Positions 19,251 through 29,753 of a stretch of DNA of 54,457 nt are shown in pieces; position 1 is the first letter of the stretch, and every line of letters starts with the position of its first letter. The DNA comes from Acidobacteriota bacterium (GTDB lineage Bacteria > Acidobacteriota > Blastocatellia > RBC074), in contig JAFDVI010000009.1 of assembly GCA_018269055.1 (NCBI GenBank), positions 89,046-143,502 on the forward strand. Direction: 5' to 3'. Below the pieces are notes generated by a model. The model saw only the letters and a list, made by a program, of their open reading frames with translations. It was not told the DNA's origin and ran no database searches. The position numbers were made by a program, and so were the translations under genes.

Positions 19251-21530
19251 TTATTCAACCGTAAAGTTGATCGAGCGTTTGGCGCTGGATTTGGCGTTAC
19301 GATCAATAACCAACAATCGCAACTCATATTCGCCCGGCTGGAATTTATCCAGACTGAATCGTGCCATGTAAGCCTGCCCGGCCTGATATTGCGACGTTTG
19401 CGTTGACGGTGCAGGTTGTTGACCGTCGGGAGAAAAGTTTTTCAGCGGCGTGGCCACAACCAATTGATTTCCGGAATAAACCTGGGTTTGTACGGCCAGA
19501 TCAGTTGCGCCTTTGGCGTCTGCCAGTGCGTTGTACGCGAACACCATAAAATCAAATGTGCTGCCGCTTTTGAACCGGCGATAGACAACCGCTGGTCGCC
19601 CGGAAGCCTGATTTTCGGATTTGCTGTTTGCCTGGTTGGAACCGCCGTCGGAATTGTCCGATTGATTCATCGGAAAGAAAATGCTGCTCAGCGTCAGTTG
19701 TTTTTTGTTCAGGTCCGGAATTTCAAACCAATTGGAAGCGGTGCCGATTTGCGCGCCGCCTTCGTCGCGGGCCACAAATCGAAGCTGGTAAAACCCCGGT
19801 TTGAGCGTAATGCGTTTGACATACGTAATGCCGTTTTTGGCCGTCAGTTCAAACGTGCTGGGTCTTAAATTCAGCAAAATGGTTTCAGAAAAACTCTGTT
19901 CCGATTTTCCGTCTTCACGGTAAATCACGCCGATCAAATCCACTTTGGCTTGGCGGCGATCTCCATTTTGCTGATACCTCAGTGTTGTGGCTTCAAAGTG
20001 CGCGATGATGTCCGCTTGAATTCCCTCTTTCGGCGAACTCAAAAATGTCACAGCGGTTTCAACAGGGACTTCGCGACGTTGGAACAGCGAACCCAATCCG
20101 GCGACGATTTGTTTTTCGGCGGCGGCTTTGGCCTCGGCGGCCAGTTTTTCCGGGGGTTTCTTTTTGTCTTTTTCGGCGGCTTTGGCTGCGTCGCGTTCCG
20201 CCTTTTCGGCTGATTTATCGTCCGGAGCAAAATAACCCTTGCGCGTTCTGACCCTCAATTCGGGGCGATTGGGAATTTTGATTTCCAGTTTGCGGAACCG
20301 CCCGTCGCGATAGGAAACCGTTGGCTCGAATGCCAGCAAATAATAGCTCTCCGTATCGTCCAGAATTTTTTGCAATCCCAGATTCAGGTCGTTGTTGTTG
20401 AAAATCGCTTTGCCGCCAGTGTCTTCGGCCAGCGCGTTCATACCGTCGCGTTCGGCTTCCATGGAACTGCTTTCAATGCGATAGCGCGCTCCGGCCAGGG
20501 CGCCCGTCCCGAAAAATCCCCGCGACGAAGCGTCCATTGTTTCGGGCATCGCCATCAACCCGCGTACGTCCAGCGAATAAATGACGACTCCGGCGCGCGT
20601 GGCGGCGTCCGTGATTCGCCGCAGGTCGTATTGAACTCCGTTGCGCTGTCCGCCGATCAAAAATCCGTCCGATACCAACACCAGCACTTTTCGCCCCGGA
20701 AGCCCGCGCAAATCCCTGGTGATATTTTCCAATGTGGACAATGTAGCCGTTGTCAGGCTGTTGTTTTGCTGAACAATCATTCGCGCCTTGGCCTGGGATT
20801 CGGCGGTGGCCATTCGCCGGTCAAGATTCTGTTTGGCAATCAATTCCTGCACGGCCAATTCCAAAGCTTCGCTGTCGCCATCTTCAATCCGTTCCGCCTG
20901 GTAAGGGGTGATGCGTGGAACGTCGAAATCGCTGGTGACGCTTCGTGTCGTGACGCCCAACCGCGTAACGGCGTGCTGCAATGCTTCGCGATTGGTGGTG
21001 AATTGCTGAAACATTCCCACCTGCCCGCTGGTGGTGACCAGGGCAACCTGATCGCTCTGACCAAGTTGCTGGTCAATGAATTTGGCCAACGTCTTTTTGG
21101 TTTGCAGCATGTTTGCGGCTTTCAGATGTATATCATCCACCGCCAGCACCAGATAACGGCCCGCATTGATGGATGGAAGATTTGGAGTTGAAACAGTTGG
21201 CGCGGACTTGTTCTTTGTTTTGGGTTCCGCCTTCAGCCAGGTTGCCTGTCGTGTCGCTGTGCCTACGGAAAAGTGCGTGACGGTTTGCGGCTTTCCATCT
21301 TCGAGAATTTGAAAATCTTCGCGCTTCATGTCCTTGATAACTTTTCCCTGTTTGTCGGTGACAACCACATCAATTTGTACAAGCTCAGTTTCGATTCGTA
21401 ACGTGGTTGGGTCTTGAGCTTTTTGGCCATCTTTGGTTTGGGAATGCGCGAGCCGACCTGCTGGCAGCATCGTCAACGCTCCAAGTAAAACAGGGAAGAT
21501 ATAATTTTTGACCGGGCGGAGAATTGTCAT
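19251..21530 (-). CDS. VWFA-related acidobacterial secreted protein, paralogue 2
   Basis: This 759-residue protein has the same architecture as the downstream neighbour: signal peptide, VQIDVVVTDKQGKVIKDMKREDF, a VWA-like domain with LAVDDIHLKAAN in place of the usual metal-site motif, VLVLVSDGFLIGG, a Lys/Glu-rich linker and a C-terminal domain ending RSINFTVE. The two are clearly a tandem duplication, transcribed in the same direction. The ATG at 21530 is preferred over a TTG four codons earlier. Export is supported by the signal peptide; the ligand is unknown. Confidence 0.87.
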   Translation of the reverse strand: MTILRPVKNYIFPVLLGALTMLPAGRLAHSQTKDGQKAQDPTTLRIETELVQIDVVVTDKQGKVIKDMKREDFQILEDGKPQTVTHFSVGTATRQATWLKAEPKTKNKSAPTVSTPNLPSINAGRYLVLAVDDIHLKAANMLQTKKTLAKFIDQQLGQSDQVALVTTSGQVGMFQQFTTNREALQHAVTRLGVTTRSVTSDFDVPRITPYQAERIEDGDSEALELAVQELIAKQNLDRRMATAESQAKARMIVQQNNSLTTATLSTLENITRDLRGLPGRKVLVLVSDGFLIGGQRNGVQYDLRRITDAATRAGVVIYSLDVRGLMAMPETMDASSRGFFGTGALAGARYRIESSSMEAERDGMNALAEDTGGKAIFNNNDLNLGLQKILDDTESYYLLAFEPTVSYRDGRFRKLEIKIPNRPELRVRTRKGYFAPDDKSAEKAERDAAKAAEKDKKKPPEKLAAEAKAAAEKQIVAGLGSLFQRREVPVETAVTFLSSPKEGIQADIIAHFEATTLRYQQNGDRRQAKVDLIGVIYREDGKSEQSFSETILLNLRPSTFELTAKNGITYVKRITLKPGFYQLRFVARDEGGAQIGTASNWFEIPDLNKKQLTLSSIFFPMNQSDNSDGGSNQANSKSENQASGRPAVVYRRFKSGSTFDFMVFAYNALADAKGATDLAVQTQVYSGNQLVVATPLKNFSPDGQQPAPSTQTSQYQAGQAYMARFSLDKFQPGEYELRLLVIDRNAKSSAKRSINFTVE

Positions 21531-21741
21531 AACAATATCCAACGAAGTTAGGTTTGATTCTGGGGACTTGTTGATCGCGCTTTACAATTTTAACATTGTT
21601 GCTCAGGCAAGCGACCTTTGAACGAGGTTTTCACCGTGATGTGCGGGCTTTTTCGGAACTTTTTCCGGCGTGAGCAGGTAATTTTGGACATCCTTAAACG
21701 ATTTTGCAGAATACACAGAGATCAGAAGGAGTGATAAAACA

Positions 21742-22947
21742 ATGAAAACATATCAGATTACCGCAAAGCAATTAGTCGTACTGGCGCTGATAACGGCAGT
21801 GTTTGCCTCCGGAGCCGTCGTGATTTATGACCGTCTTGGTTCGGATTTGCTTGGCCGCCTGGTCGGGGCGAAAACCGACAAAACGGCGGTGGAACCCGCA
21901 ACAATCGCAGGGTTAACTGATCCTTCGGTTGCCACCGACGAAAAAAACAACCAGGAAGTTTACGCCGCAATTAGTCCCGGCGTCGTCCACATCACTTCGA
22001 AAGTGACCGTTCAGGACTGGTTTAATGCCTACCAAACAGAAGGCGCGGGGTCAGGTTCGATTCTGGACAAAGAAGGACGAATCTTGACGAATTACCACGT
22101 TGTTCAGGACGCCGAAGAATTGACAGTAACTCTTTCCAATAATAAGACCTACGATGCCAAGGTGCTCGGCGCCGATCCGGACAATGATCTGGCCGTGATT
22201 CAAATAAAAGCTCCGGCTGCTGAATTGAGCCTCGTGCCACTTGGCGCTTCAAAAAATTTATTTGTGGGGCAAAAAGTTCTGGCCATTGGAAACCCCTTTG
22301 GTCTTGACCGCACATTGACCACGGGAATCATTTCCGGCCTGTCGCGTCCGATCCGTTCAGAAATCACGAAAACCCTGATTGATGGTGTGATTCAAACCGA
22401 CGCTGCCATCAACCCTGGAAATTCCGGCGGCCCGCTGCTGAATTCGCACGGACAGATCGTGGGTATCAACACGATGATTTATTCGCCATCCGGCGGTTCG
22501 GTCGGTATCGGTTTTGCCGTGCCAGTTGAAACCGCCATCCGCGTCATCAATGAAATCAAACAATATGGTCGAGTCAGAAAACCGCGCCCGGGAGTGACCT
22601 TTATTCCGTTGGCGAATCTTGGCGAACGGTTTATTCGCGCGGTGGAAATTCCTGTCAATGAAGGTTTGATGGTTGTTGAAGTCGAACAGGGGAGCGCCGC
22701 CGAACGCGCAGGTATCAAAGGTCCAACGCAAGCGGTTCGTTATGGCCGTTACCAAATCCCAATTGGGGGTGACATCATTGTGGCAATGGACGGTCAGAAG
22801 ATTGTCAACCGAGATGATTATGACCGTGTGTTGAATGGCAAAAACATCGGCGACCGCGTGCAAGTCGAAGTCATGCGAAATGGCCGTAAGATCGCGCTCG
22901 CCATGACCTTGGATGAAGGGCCGCACGCATCGCGTCCGCGCATCTGA
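21742..22947 (+). CDS. HtrA/DegP-type serine protease with PDZ domain
   Basis: This 401-residue S1C-family protease acts in envelope protein quality control. It has an N-terminal membrane anchor (about 10-28) and a trypsin-like domain with catalytic H119 (LTNYHVV), D149 (DNDLAV) and S228 (NPGNSGG). A single PDZ domain covers about 290-395. All three catalytic residues are present. The start has an AGAAGGAGTGAT ribosome site. One PDZ domain makes it more like DegS/HtrA than DegP. A strong hairpin terminator follows the stop. It is divergent from the VWFA-related pair. Confidence 0.92.
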   Translation: MKTYQITAKQLVVLALITAVFASGAVVIYDRLGSDLLGRLVGAKTDKTAVEPATIAGLTDPSVATDEKNNQEVYAAISPGVVHITSKVTVQDWFNAYQTEGAGSGSILDKEGRILTNYHVVQDAEELTVTLSNNKTYDAKVLGADPDNDLAVIQIKAPAAELSLVPLGASKNLFVGQKVLAIGNPFGLDRTLTTGIISGLSRPIRSEITKTLIDGVIQTDAAINPGNSGGPLLNSHGQIVGINTMIYSPSGGSVGIGFAVPVETAIRVINEIKQYGRVRKPRPGVTFIPLANLGERFIRAVEIPVNEGLMVVEVEQGSAAERAGIKGPTQAVRYGRYQIPIGGDIIVAMDGQKIVNRDDYDRVLNGKNIGDRVQVEVMRNGRKIALAMTLDEGPHASRPRI

Positions 22948-22967
22948 CATTCGATTCATCGAAATCA

Positions 22968-23009
22968 CAAAAGCGCGCAGTCTCACTTTTAACGGGTTGC
23001 GCGCTTTTG
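22968..23009 (+). terminator. Rho-independent terminator after the HtrA gene
   Basis: CAAAAGCGCGCA (22968-22979) pairs with TGCGCGCTTTTG (22998-23009), giving a 12-bp stem with an 18-base loop, followed by CTTTTC. It lies 20 bases after the protease stop. Confidence 0.75.
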
Positions 23010-23096
23010 CTTTTCACAGGTTGAAATCCGGCCAAACGGTTGACTTTGTTCGGCGGCAACAGGCATTATCCCGCATCATTTTTCAGCATCGTTTCA

Positions 23097-23816
23097 ATGC
23101 AAAGAGTTATGGCACAAGAAAGTCTGGCGCTGACGGCAACGCTGAACCAGCTTGCTGAGCTTGATCAATACAATTACTGGCTTTATGAACAAATCGCTGG
23201 CGCGGTTGGCCGCCGCGTGCTTGAAGTCGGTTCCGGAACCGGGAACATCACCCAGTTTTTGTGCGCTGGCGGAGGGCAAGTCATGGCAACGGATATTGTT
23301 CCTGCGTATCGCGGTGAGTTGCAGCGGTTGTTCGGCGACAGCCCCAATGTTCGCGTTGGCAAATTCGACTTGATGGCCAAAGCTGAGCCGGAATTGATTG
23401 CCGACCCATTCGACACGGTGGTTTGTTTGAACGTGCTGGAGCACATTGAAGACGATTTTTTTGCCTTGAAACAGATGTATGACGTTTTGCAGCCGGGCGG
23501 AAAACTGGCCTTGCTGGTTCCTTCGCATCAGTTTCTGTACGGTGAATTTGATCGAGCCGTCGGGCATTTTCGCCGTTACAGCAAACGAGAACTGGTGGGC
23601 AAACTGGAAAAAGTTGGTTTCGCCGTACGTCAAACCAAGTATTTCAGTTTGCTGGCGGCACTGCCCTGGTTCGTAAACGGAAGACTGTTGAAACGCGATT
23701 ACCTGCCAGCGGGTCAGGCCAATCTCGCCAACAAACTCGTCCCGCTGTTACGCCTGGAAAAATTGATCGGCCCGCCGTGCGGCCTGTCGCTGATCGCTAT
23801 CGCTCAAAAACACTGA
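23097..23816 (+). CDS. Class I SAM-dependent methyltransferase
   Basis: This 239-residue methyltransferase of unknown substrate has motif [16 protein letters not shown], an acidic residue at the end of strand 2 (MATDIVP) and motif IV/post-[44 protein letters not shown] follows, a pattern seen in methyltransferases of lipid or glycan modification. Several in-frame starts exist (23040, 23097, 23109). The middle one is taken because it leaves a normal N-terminal helix, but no start has a good ribosome site. A long hairpin lies between it and proS. Confidence 0.8.
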   Translation: MQRVMAQESLALTATLNQLAELDQYNYWLYEQIAGAVGRRVLEVGSGTGNITQFLCAGGGQVMATDIVPAYRGELQRLFGDSPNVRVGKFDLMAKAEPELIADPFDTVVCLNVLEHIEDDFFALKQMYDVLQPGGKLALLVPSHQFLYGEFDRAVGHFRRYSKRELVGKLEKVGFAVRQTKYFSLLAALPWFVNGRLLKRDYLPAGQANLANKLVPLLRLEKLIGPPCGLSLIAIAQKH

Positions 23817-23830
23817 AAGGAAATTCAATG

Positions 23831-23887
23831 AATGCTGGACGATGAGCGATGAGCGAGCAAACGCTTCATCGTTCATCCTCCGGCATT
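23831..23887 (+). terminator. Long imperfect hairpin before proS
   Basis: AATGC-GGA at 23831 pairs with TCC-GCATT ending at 23887. The inner GATGAGCGATGA pairs with TCATCGTTCATC, with small bulges. TGTTATTT follows. It fits a terminator for the methyltransferase gene; an attenuator of proS is a less likely alternative. Confidence 0.55.
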
Positions 23888-23903
23888 TGTTATTTAGACA
23901 CTT

Positions 23904-25685
23904 ATGCGTTGGTCAAATTACTTCATTCCTACACTTCGTGAAGAACCTTCGGACGCCGAAGTCATAAGCCACAAATTATTATTACGCGCAGGGTTCGTGC
24001 GCCAAATGGGAGCGGGCATTTACACTTATTTGCCGCTGGCGCAACGTTCGATCCTGAAAATTTCCGAAATCATCCGCCAGGAGATGAACGGCATTGGCGG
24101 CCAGGAATTTTTCTTTCCGGCGCTGCACCCGGCGGAACTTTGGCAGGAATCCGGTCGCTGGACGGTGATGGGGCAAAACATGTTCCGGTTGAAAGATCGC
24201 AAGGGCGGAGATTATTGCCTGGGCATGACGCACGAAGAAGCCTTTACAGACATCGCGCGCAACCATCTGCGTTCGTACAAACAATTGCCGCAAGTCTGGT
24301 ATCAGATTCAAACCAAGTTTCGCGACGAACCTCGTCCAAAATCGGGTTTGCTGCGCGTCCGCCAGTTCACGATGAAAGACGCCTACACCTTCGACATTGA
24401 CCAGGCGGGATTGGATAAAGCTTTCGACGATCAGCGCTCCGCGTACTGCAAAGTTTACAGCCGCTGCGGACTGGATTTCGTCATTGTCGAAGCCGATTCC
24501 GGCTCGATGGGCGGTTCGGCGTCGAACGAATTTATGGTCTACACCGACGCAGGCGAAGACCTGGTCGCAAGCTGTCCGAAATGCCGTTATGCCGCGAACA
24601 CCGAAAAAGCGCATTCGCGCATTCCGGCGGTTGATGATGGCGAAGGCACAGCCACAGTCGAAAAATTCCCGACGCCGGGCGTTCGCACGATTGACGATTT
24701 GGTGAATTTTGCAGGCGGCGCAGCAGCCAACAAACAGATCAAAACTTTGGTGTACGTTTCCGTCGCAGCCAAAGGCGATGAAGCCAATAACACGCCCTTT
24801 CTGGCCTTGTTGCGCGGCGATCATCAGGTCAACGACGCCAAACTGTCGAACGCCATCGCCAAGCTGGTGAACAAAGACGGCTGGGAACAAACTGCCGTTC
24901 GCCCGGCACACCCGGAAGAAATTTTCGATTTGATGGGTGCGCACGCTGGAAGCCTCGGCGCTGTCGGCGTGACGAAACTTCCGATCATTGCCGATGAAGC
25001 GCTGCTGGGTCGCAAAAACATGACCACTGGAGCCAACGAAGATGATCACCACCTGCGCAATGTCAACGTCGAGCGCGACATCAAAGTCACCGTGTGGACT
25101 GACCTGCGCACCGTTGTCGAAGGCGAAGGCTGTCCGAAATGTGACGGCGTTTTGCATGTGGCCAAAGCCCTGGAAGTCGGCCACATCTTCAAACTCGGCA
25201 CGAAATACAGCGTTTCGATGGGTGCTTCTGTGCTGAACGCCGAAGGCAAGGAAGTTCCGATTGTCATGGGCAGTTACGGCATCGGCGTCGAACGCATCCT
25301 GGCTGCTGCCATCGAACGCCACAACGACGACGCTGGAATCATTTTCCCCATCACCATTGCGCCGTTCCAGATTGTTGTTGCGCCACTGAACGTCAAAGAC
25401 ACTGATGTCAAAGCGACCGGCGACCGTATCTACGACGAACTCAGCAAAGCCGGCGTCGAAGTCCTGTACGATGACCGCGACGAACGTGCAGGCGTCAAAT
25501 TGAACGACGCGGACTTGGTTGGATTTCCCTTCCAGATTCGCATCGGCCCCAAAAAGCTGAAAGAAGGCAAAGTCGAATTTTACGACCGCGCCACTAAGGC
25601 TGCGGAAGACGTGGCTATAGAGACTGTGGTTGAATTGGCGATCAAGCGAATTGATGGAGAAGTGCAAAAGCTCAATGCGGTTTAG
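23904..25685 (+). CDS. proS: Prolyl-tRNA synthetase
   Basis: This 593-residue class II aminoacyl-tRNA synthetase attaches proline to tRNA-Pro. It is the bacterial type: N-terminal catalytic core with motif 2 [19 protein letters not shown], and an inserted YbaK-like editing domain at about 230-390 that removes misacylated alanine. Motif 3 is [13 protein letters not shown] near residue 455, followed by a C-terminal anticodon-binding domain. A complete frame on the opposite strand across this gene is a codon-bias shadow. Confidence 0.96.
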   Translation: MRWSNYFIPTLREEPSDAEVISHKLLLRAGFVRQMGAGIYTYLPLAQRSILKISEIIRQEMNGIGGQEFFFPALHPAELWQESGRWTVMGQNMFRLKDRKGGDYCLGMTHEEAFTDIARNHLRSYKQLPQVWYQIQTKFRDEPRPKSGLLRVRQFTMKDAYTFDIDQAGLDKAFDDQRSAYCKVYSRCGLDFVIVEADSGSMGGSASNEFMVYTDAGEDLVASCPKCRYAANTEKAHSRIPAVDDGEGTATVEKFPTPGVRTIDDLVNFAGGAAANKQIKTLVYVSVAAKGDEANNTPFLALLRGDHQVNDAKLSNAIAKLVNKDGWEQTAVRPAHPEEIFDLMGAHAGSLGAVGVTKLPIIADEALLGRKNMTTGANEDDHHLRNVNVERDIKVTVWTDLRTVVEGEGCPKCDGVLHVAKALEVGHIFKLGTKYSVSMGASVLNAEGKEVPIVMGSYGIGVERILAAAIERHNDDAGIIFPITIAPFQIVVAPLNVKDTDVKATGDRIYDELSKAGVEVLYDDRDERAGVKLNDADLVGFPFQIRIGPKKLKEGKVEFYDRATKAAEDVAIETVVELAIKRIDGEVQKLNAV

Positions 25686-25718
25686 AATGTCCATGTATGG
25701 TTGCTTCAAAGGCTGAGG

Positions 25719-25778
25719 ATGGATCCAATTAAAGATATCATTGATCAGAGCGACCGTCAGAGGCGATATGGCTTATAA
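25719..25778 (+). CDS. Possible 19-residue leader peptide of the restriction-modification operon
   Basis: ATG at 25719 follows AAAGG at a 6-base spacing and encodes MDPIKDIIDQSDRQRRYGL before the TAA at 25776-25778. The methyltransferase ATG (25768) lies inside it in another frame, so ribosomes ending here could restart on the methyltransferase. It could instead be the original N-terminus of the methyltransferase, cut off by a frameshift. Evidence is limited to spacing and overlap. Confidence 0.35.
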   Translation: MDPIKDIIDQSDRQRRYGL

Positions 25779-26943
25779 CCCAGTCTATAATGGGGGAGCG
25801 CCCTTTACCGCGTTCTCTTCTGTCACCCCTGCAACCCCGCTTGCCTCCCTTGATCTAAATTGGCGCGAGCAGGATTTGCCTGAAAGAACTAGAACCAAAC
25901 ACGTACATCGTCTTCATCCTTATCTTGGCAAGTACATTCCGCAGCTTGTCGAGATTTTCTTGAGGAAGTTTACGCCCAAAGTGGTTTGTGATCCGTTCGC
26001 GGGGTCGGGGACTACATTGGTCGAAGCGGCGGCTTTGGGTATTGACTCTGTGGGCTGTGATATTTCTGCTTTCAATTGCCTTCTGGCAAAAGTGAAGACA
26101 GACGAATACAACTTAGAAAAGCTTGGCGAGGAAATCCGGGATATTATCTACCGAACATCGCTCGCGCTGTCGCCATCGCTTTTTAGTGAACAATTCGAGG
26201 GGCAGGCCGATAGCGAATATCTCAACGCTTGGTTTGCGCCCCACGCCTTGCGCGAGTTGCTGTGCTTCCGCAGCATGATCCCGCGATATGAATATCAGGA
26301 TGTTATGAAGGTAATCCTGTCCAGGTCGGCAAGGTCAGCAAGACTTACTACTCACTTCAACCTTGATTTTCCAAAGAAGCCACAGACAGAGCCTTATGCT
26401 TGCTATAAGCACGGTCGAACCTGTCAGCCAACGGAAGACGCCTTGCAGTTCCTCAGTCGCTACGGATTGGACACGCTAAAGCGCATTGAAGCGTATTCCC
26501 AGATTCGCAAAAGAGCGAAAGTCAAAATTATCAATGGGGACTCACGAACGGCGAGGTTTCCGAAAATTGATGCAGTGATTACATCGCCCCCCTATGTGGG
26601 ATTGATTGACTATCACGAACAACACCGGTACGCGTATGAGTTGCTTGAACTGCCTGTGAATGAGGCTTCGGAAATTGGCGCGGCATCAAATGGCAATTCA
26701 AAGAGAGCGCAGGGTGATTACGTGGTCGGCATTGCCGAGGTATTTGCTAACGTCAGAAAAAGTCTCGGTAAAGATGGCGTGGTTGTAATCGTTGTTCACG
26801 ATAAGAATGGTTTTTACGAAAGCCTCGCTCCTCAACTTGGATTCAAGACGGAAGAAAAACTACTGAGACACGTCAACAGAAGAACGGGAAGGCGTGCGAC
26901 TGAATTCTATGAAGAAATATTGATCTGGCGGCTCAATGAATAA
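25768..26943 (+). CDS. DNA (cytosine-N4/adenine-N6) methyltransferase of a type II R-M pair
   Basis: This 391-residue DNA methyltransferase has the SAM-binding motif DPFAGSGTT (about 75-83) first and the catalytic SPPY (273-276) later, the order of beta-type amino-methyltransferases. The HRLHPYLGKYIPQL stretch before motif I is typical of restriction-linked enzymes. SPPY is compatible with cytosine-N4 methylation. The start is uncertain: ATG 25768 is used, and a TTG at 25741 is in frame. It overlaps the restriction enzyme gene by 8 bases and should protect the host at the same sites. Confidence 0.87.
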   Translation: MAYNPVYNGGAPFTAFSSVTPATPLASLDLNWREQDLPERTRTKHVHRLHPYLGKYIPQLVEIFLRKFTPKVVCDPFAGSGTTLVEAAALGIDSVGCDISAFNCLLAKVKTDEYNLEKLGEEIRDIIYRTSLALSPSLFSEQFEGQADSEYLNAWFAPHALRELLCFRSMIPRYEYQDVMKVILSRSARSARLTTHFNLDFPKKPQTEPYACYKHGRTCQPTEDALQFLSRYGLDTLKRIEAYSQIRKRAKVKIINGDSRTARFPKIDAVITSPPYVGLIDYHEQHRYAYELLELPVNEASEIGAASNGNSKRAQGDYVVGIAEVFANVRKSLGKDGVVVIVVHDKNGFYESLAPQLGFKTEEKLLRHVNRRTGRRATEFYEEILIWRLNE

Positions 26944-27790
26944 AAAGCAACGGATGAAAAAGGCGATTCAATCCGTCATCGAAGACATGATGGAAAGGAT
27001 CATGCATAAGGTTTTGGTTGAAGACCCATTCCTTAAAGAAGACCACCATGCCAAAAGGCCTTTATATGCCGCCCTGGTACCTGACGAGATTTTCAAAGGC
27101 TCGCACTTTGAAAGAAGATTTGTAACGCCGTTTGGCGGAGCCTGGGAAAAGCTGGCGATTGTGGCGGCCAACGAAGGACTTGGTTATGGCGAAGGTGGAA
27201 AGGAAATCAGAGGCACAATCAATGCCGAACGGCTACGACGCATTCAAGAAATCCTGGATAAGTTGGAGCATCCGGAAAAAGGGAAAGGCAGAGTAAGACC
27301 GGATTGGGATACAGAACTTCAATACGTGCTTGAGGGCGAAAGCAAAAAAATTCTGCCCGTCACCATCATCTGCGACGTGTACATTGAAGACAGAAGAAGC
27401 GACGTCACCAAAAAATACGCCTTTGAATTAAAAGCCCCACTCCCCAACAGTGACCAAAGTAAAGTAAGTAAAGAAAAAATACTGAAACTCTACGGAATGA
27501 ACTCGCCACAGCTAGATGGCGCTTTCTACGCGCTGCCTTACAATCCTTACGGCGCGCGGGAAAATTACTGTTGGAGTTTCCCCGCGCGTTGGTTCAACAT
27601 GAAAGCCGATCCTGTGGTACTCATTGGCAATGAGTTTTGGGAAAAGATCGGCGGTCTTGGAACCTATAAAGCCTTCATTGAAGCCGTCAATGAGATTGGC
27701 AAGAAATACAAAGACAGAATCTATCGGGAATTTTTGGGCATTGAACCGCCTGCGGATGCCTTAGAAGAAGGCGAGCTAAAAGGCGCATGA
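26936..27790 (+). CDS. TdeIII-family type II restriction endonuclease
   Basis: This 284-residue protein resembles the TdeIII/MjaII family, whose characterised members cut GGNCC. The conserved HFERRFVTPFGGAWEKLA is at residues 58-73. A plausible PD-(D/E)xK centre is D147 with E164-L-K166 (FELKAP). The C-terminal region includes the NYCWSFPARWFNM segment. It is translated from an ATG overlapping the methyltransferase end, so modification enzyme is made first. The GGNCC specificity is carried over from the family and unproven here. Confidence 0.72.
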   Translation: MNKKQRMKKAIQSVIEDMMERIMHKVLVEDPFLKEDHHAKRPLYAALVPDEIFKGSHFERRFVTPFGGAWEKLAIVAANEGLGYGEGGKEIRGTINAERLRRIQEILDKLEHPEKGKGRVRPDWDTELQYVLEGESKKILPVTIICDVYIEDRRSDVTKKYAFELKAPLPNSDQSKVSKEKILKLYGMNSPQLDGAFYALPYNPYGARENYCWSFPARWFNMKADPVVLIGNEFWEKIGGLGTYKAFIEAVNEIGKKYKDRIYREFLGIEPPADALEEGELKGA

Positions 27791-27835
27791 CTTCCTAGCC
27801 GTCTAAGACAGAAATTTGCAGCCTGAGTAAATTCT

Positions 27836-29731
27836 TCAACCATTCACAATCTTGTCCACAGCCGTCTGTGCAATCGGGTGATACCCGGTGCGCGCTTTGG
27901 CGTAAATAGTTTTTGCGCGTTGTTTGCCTTCGGGCGTTTTGACCAATTCTTCGTACAGTGGTTTGATCAGCTTCTGCCTACCAATGGAAGTCAAGTATTG
28001 CTCCAACCGCGGATATGCCGCCGCGTACTTGTTGCGAATTGCCATCAACAACCAAACGTGCGCGATTTCGGCGTTACCGCTTTTTGTCAAGCCAAACGCC
28101 TGATCCAATTCCTTCATCTGTGCTTCGCTCAACTGCGGAGGCAGAGACTTCAGGAAGTGCAGCCATTCCTGCGTCGTCCATTGTTTGGTGTCGAGCTTTG
28201 CTGCCGGAGTTTTTCCTTCCTGCCAGGCTTTGGCTTGTTCTTCGACTTTGGCAAAGGCGGCGGATTGCGGTTTGGGCGCGGAAGCGGGCAAACCCGGTTT
28301 TTCCAACCACTCTTCCACGGGAATTTTTGCCGCCAGTTGCGGATTCGGATCGAGCAAATTCTTTTGCAGGTAGGCGCGAAAATCCGCCGTCGTGATGCTC
28401 TGAAATGCGAAATGATCGAAGTACGCCTTCAGGAATTGATCGAAATTTTCGCGGCCAAAGGTTTCTTCGAGTTGGCGCAAAAAGAGCGCGCCTTTTTCAT
28501 ACGGTACTTCGGTCGAACCATCGTCTGGATCGCGTCCCGTTAAATCAATATGCAGGATTTGGTCTGGCTGATCGAATTTTGCCAGCAAATCTTCCAGCGT
28601 CTGGCGTCCCAAGACAGCCTGCATTTCTTCGGCTTCGCGGCCATAGACGGCTTCGACGATGCGGCGTTCCAGGTACGTCGTGAACCCTTCGTTCAGCCAG
28701 AAATCCCGCCACGTCGCATTCGTCACCAGATTTCCCGACCACGAATGCGCCAGTTCATGAGCAATCAACGAAACCAGGCTTTTGTCTCCGGCTAGGATCG
28801 TCGGCGTGGCAAAGGTCAACCGAGGGTTTTCCATTCCGCCATACGGAAAGCTCGGCGGCAGTACCAGAATGTCGTACCGTCCCCAAGCGTACGGGCCATA
28901 AAGCTTTTCCGTCGCTTCGACCATTTTTTCGGTGTCTTCCAATTCTTTCGCTGCCCGGTCAAGCATTGCCGGTTCGGTATATACGCCGGTTCGTTGGCCG
29001 AGCGGTTTGAAGGCAATATCGCCCGCCGCCAATGCGATCAAATACGACGGAATGGCTTGCGGCATGTTGAATTTGTATTCGCCCGTTAACGGAGCATTGC
29101 TGTCCTGTTCGGCACTCATGACGGCGCGCAATTCCTTCGGCGTGTGAATCGTCGCCGAATAGGTCACGCGCACGGCAGGCGAATCTTGTAGCGGAATCCA
29201 ACTGCGCGCGTGAATGGATTCCGATTGCGTAAACATGTACGGATGTTTTTTGCCTGCCGTCTGCGCCGGTTCCAACCACTGCACGCCCGAAGCCGTCGGG
29301 CTGCTTTCGTATTCGATGCGAACCTTGCTGGCCTGAGCAGGCAGCGTGATCGTCAGCGGAGCGCCCAGAATCTTGTCCGCTTCGCCCAGCGTGAATTGCG
29401 CTGGCGTGAAGTTATCGCCATCGCCGGACGCTTCGACCTTGAAGATTTTCAAATCGCGTGTGTCCAGCTTCAATGTGTTCGCGTCGTTTTGTTTGCGCTC
29501 AATGGTCAGCGTCGAAGTGCCTTTCAACACTTTGCGGTCAAACAGCACATCCAGGTTCAGATCAACGTGCTTGACGCGAATCTGCTCCGGGTTGAAATAC
29601 GAATGCACATCGCGCGCTTCTTGCGTCGGAACAGACTGCGCGGCGGGCGTGGCTTTTTCGGTAGAACGGGTTTGGCAACTCATCACAAACAAACTCGGTA
29701 TGATCAGAAAAACAGCAAATAGCTTTCGCAT
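27836..29731 (-). CDS. M1 aminopeptidase lipoprotein, leukotriene A4 hydrolase-like
   Basis: This 631-residue zinc aminopeptidase has a lipoprotein signal with C19 in VMSC, so it is probably membrane-anchored outside the cytoplasm. The exopeptidase motif GGMEN is at 298-302. The zinc ligands are H325, H329 and E348 in HELAHSW-x16-NE, with exact HExxH-x18-E spacing. The C-terminal helical domain from about residue 520 resembles the leukotriene A4 hydrolase C-terminal domain. Likely substrates are short peptides; the epoxide hydrolase activity of the animal enzyme need not be present. Confidence 0.92.
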   Translation of the reverse strand: MRKLFAVFLIIPSLFVMSCQTRSTEKATPAAQSVPTQEARDVHSYFNPEQIRVKHVDLNLDVLFDRKVLKGTSTLTIERKQNDANTLKLDTRDLKIFKVEASGDGDNFTPAQFTLGEADKILGAPLTITLPAQASKVRIEYESSPTASGVQWLEPAQTAGKKHPYMFTQSESIHARSWIPLQDSPAVRVTYSATIHTPKELRAVMSAEQDSNAPLTGEYKFNMPQAIPSYLIALAAGDIAFKPLGQRTGVYTEPAMLDRAAKELEDTEKMVEATEKLYGPYAWGRYDILVLPPSFPYGGMENPRLTFATPTILAGDKSLVSLIAHELAHSWSGNLVTNATWRDFWLNEGFTTYLERRIVEAVYGREAEEMQAVLGRQTLEDLLAKFDQPDQILHIDLTGRDPDDGSTEVPYEKGALFLRQLEETFGRENFDQFLKAYFDHFAFQSITTADFRAYLQKNLLDPNPQLAAKIPVEEWLEKPGLPASAPKPQSAAFAKVEEQAKAWQEGKTPAAKLDTKQWTTQEWLHFLKSLPPQLSEAQMKELDQAFGLTKSGNAEIAHVWLLMAIRNKYAAAYPRLEQYLTSIGRQKLIKPLYEELVKTPEGKQRAKTIYAKARTGYHPIAQTAVDKIVNG

Positions 29732-29753
29732 CTCTCACCTCACAAAAATGGCT

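Noticed and set aside
21640..21741. A sigma-E-like promoter (GGAACTT) before the HtrA gene
   Set aside because: A GGAACTT box is present, but no matching -10 element occurs at an acceptable distance.
23982..25709. A 575-codon open frame antisense to proS
   Set aside because: It covers the conserved proS gene almost exactly and its peptide shows no recognisable domain; it arises from the codon bias of the real gene.
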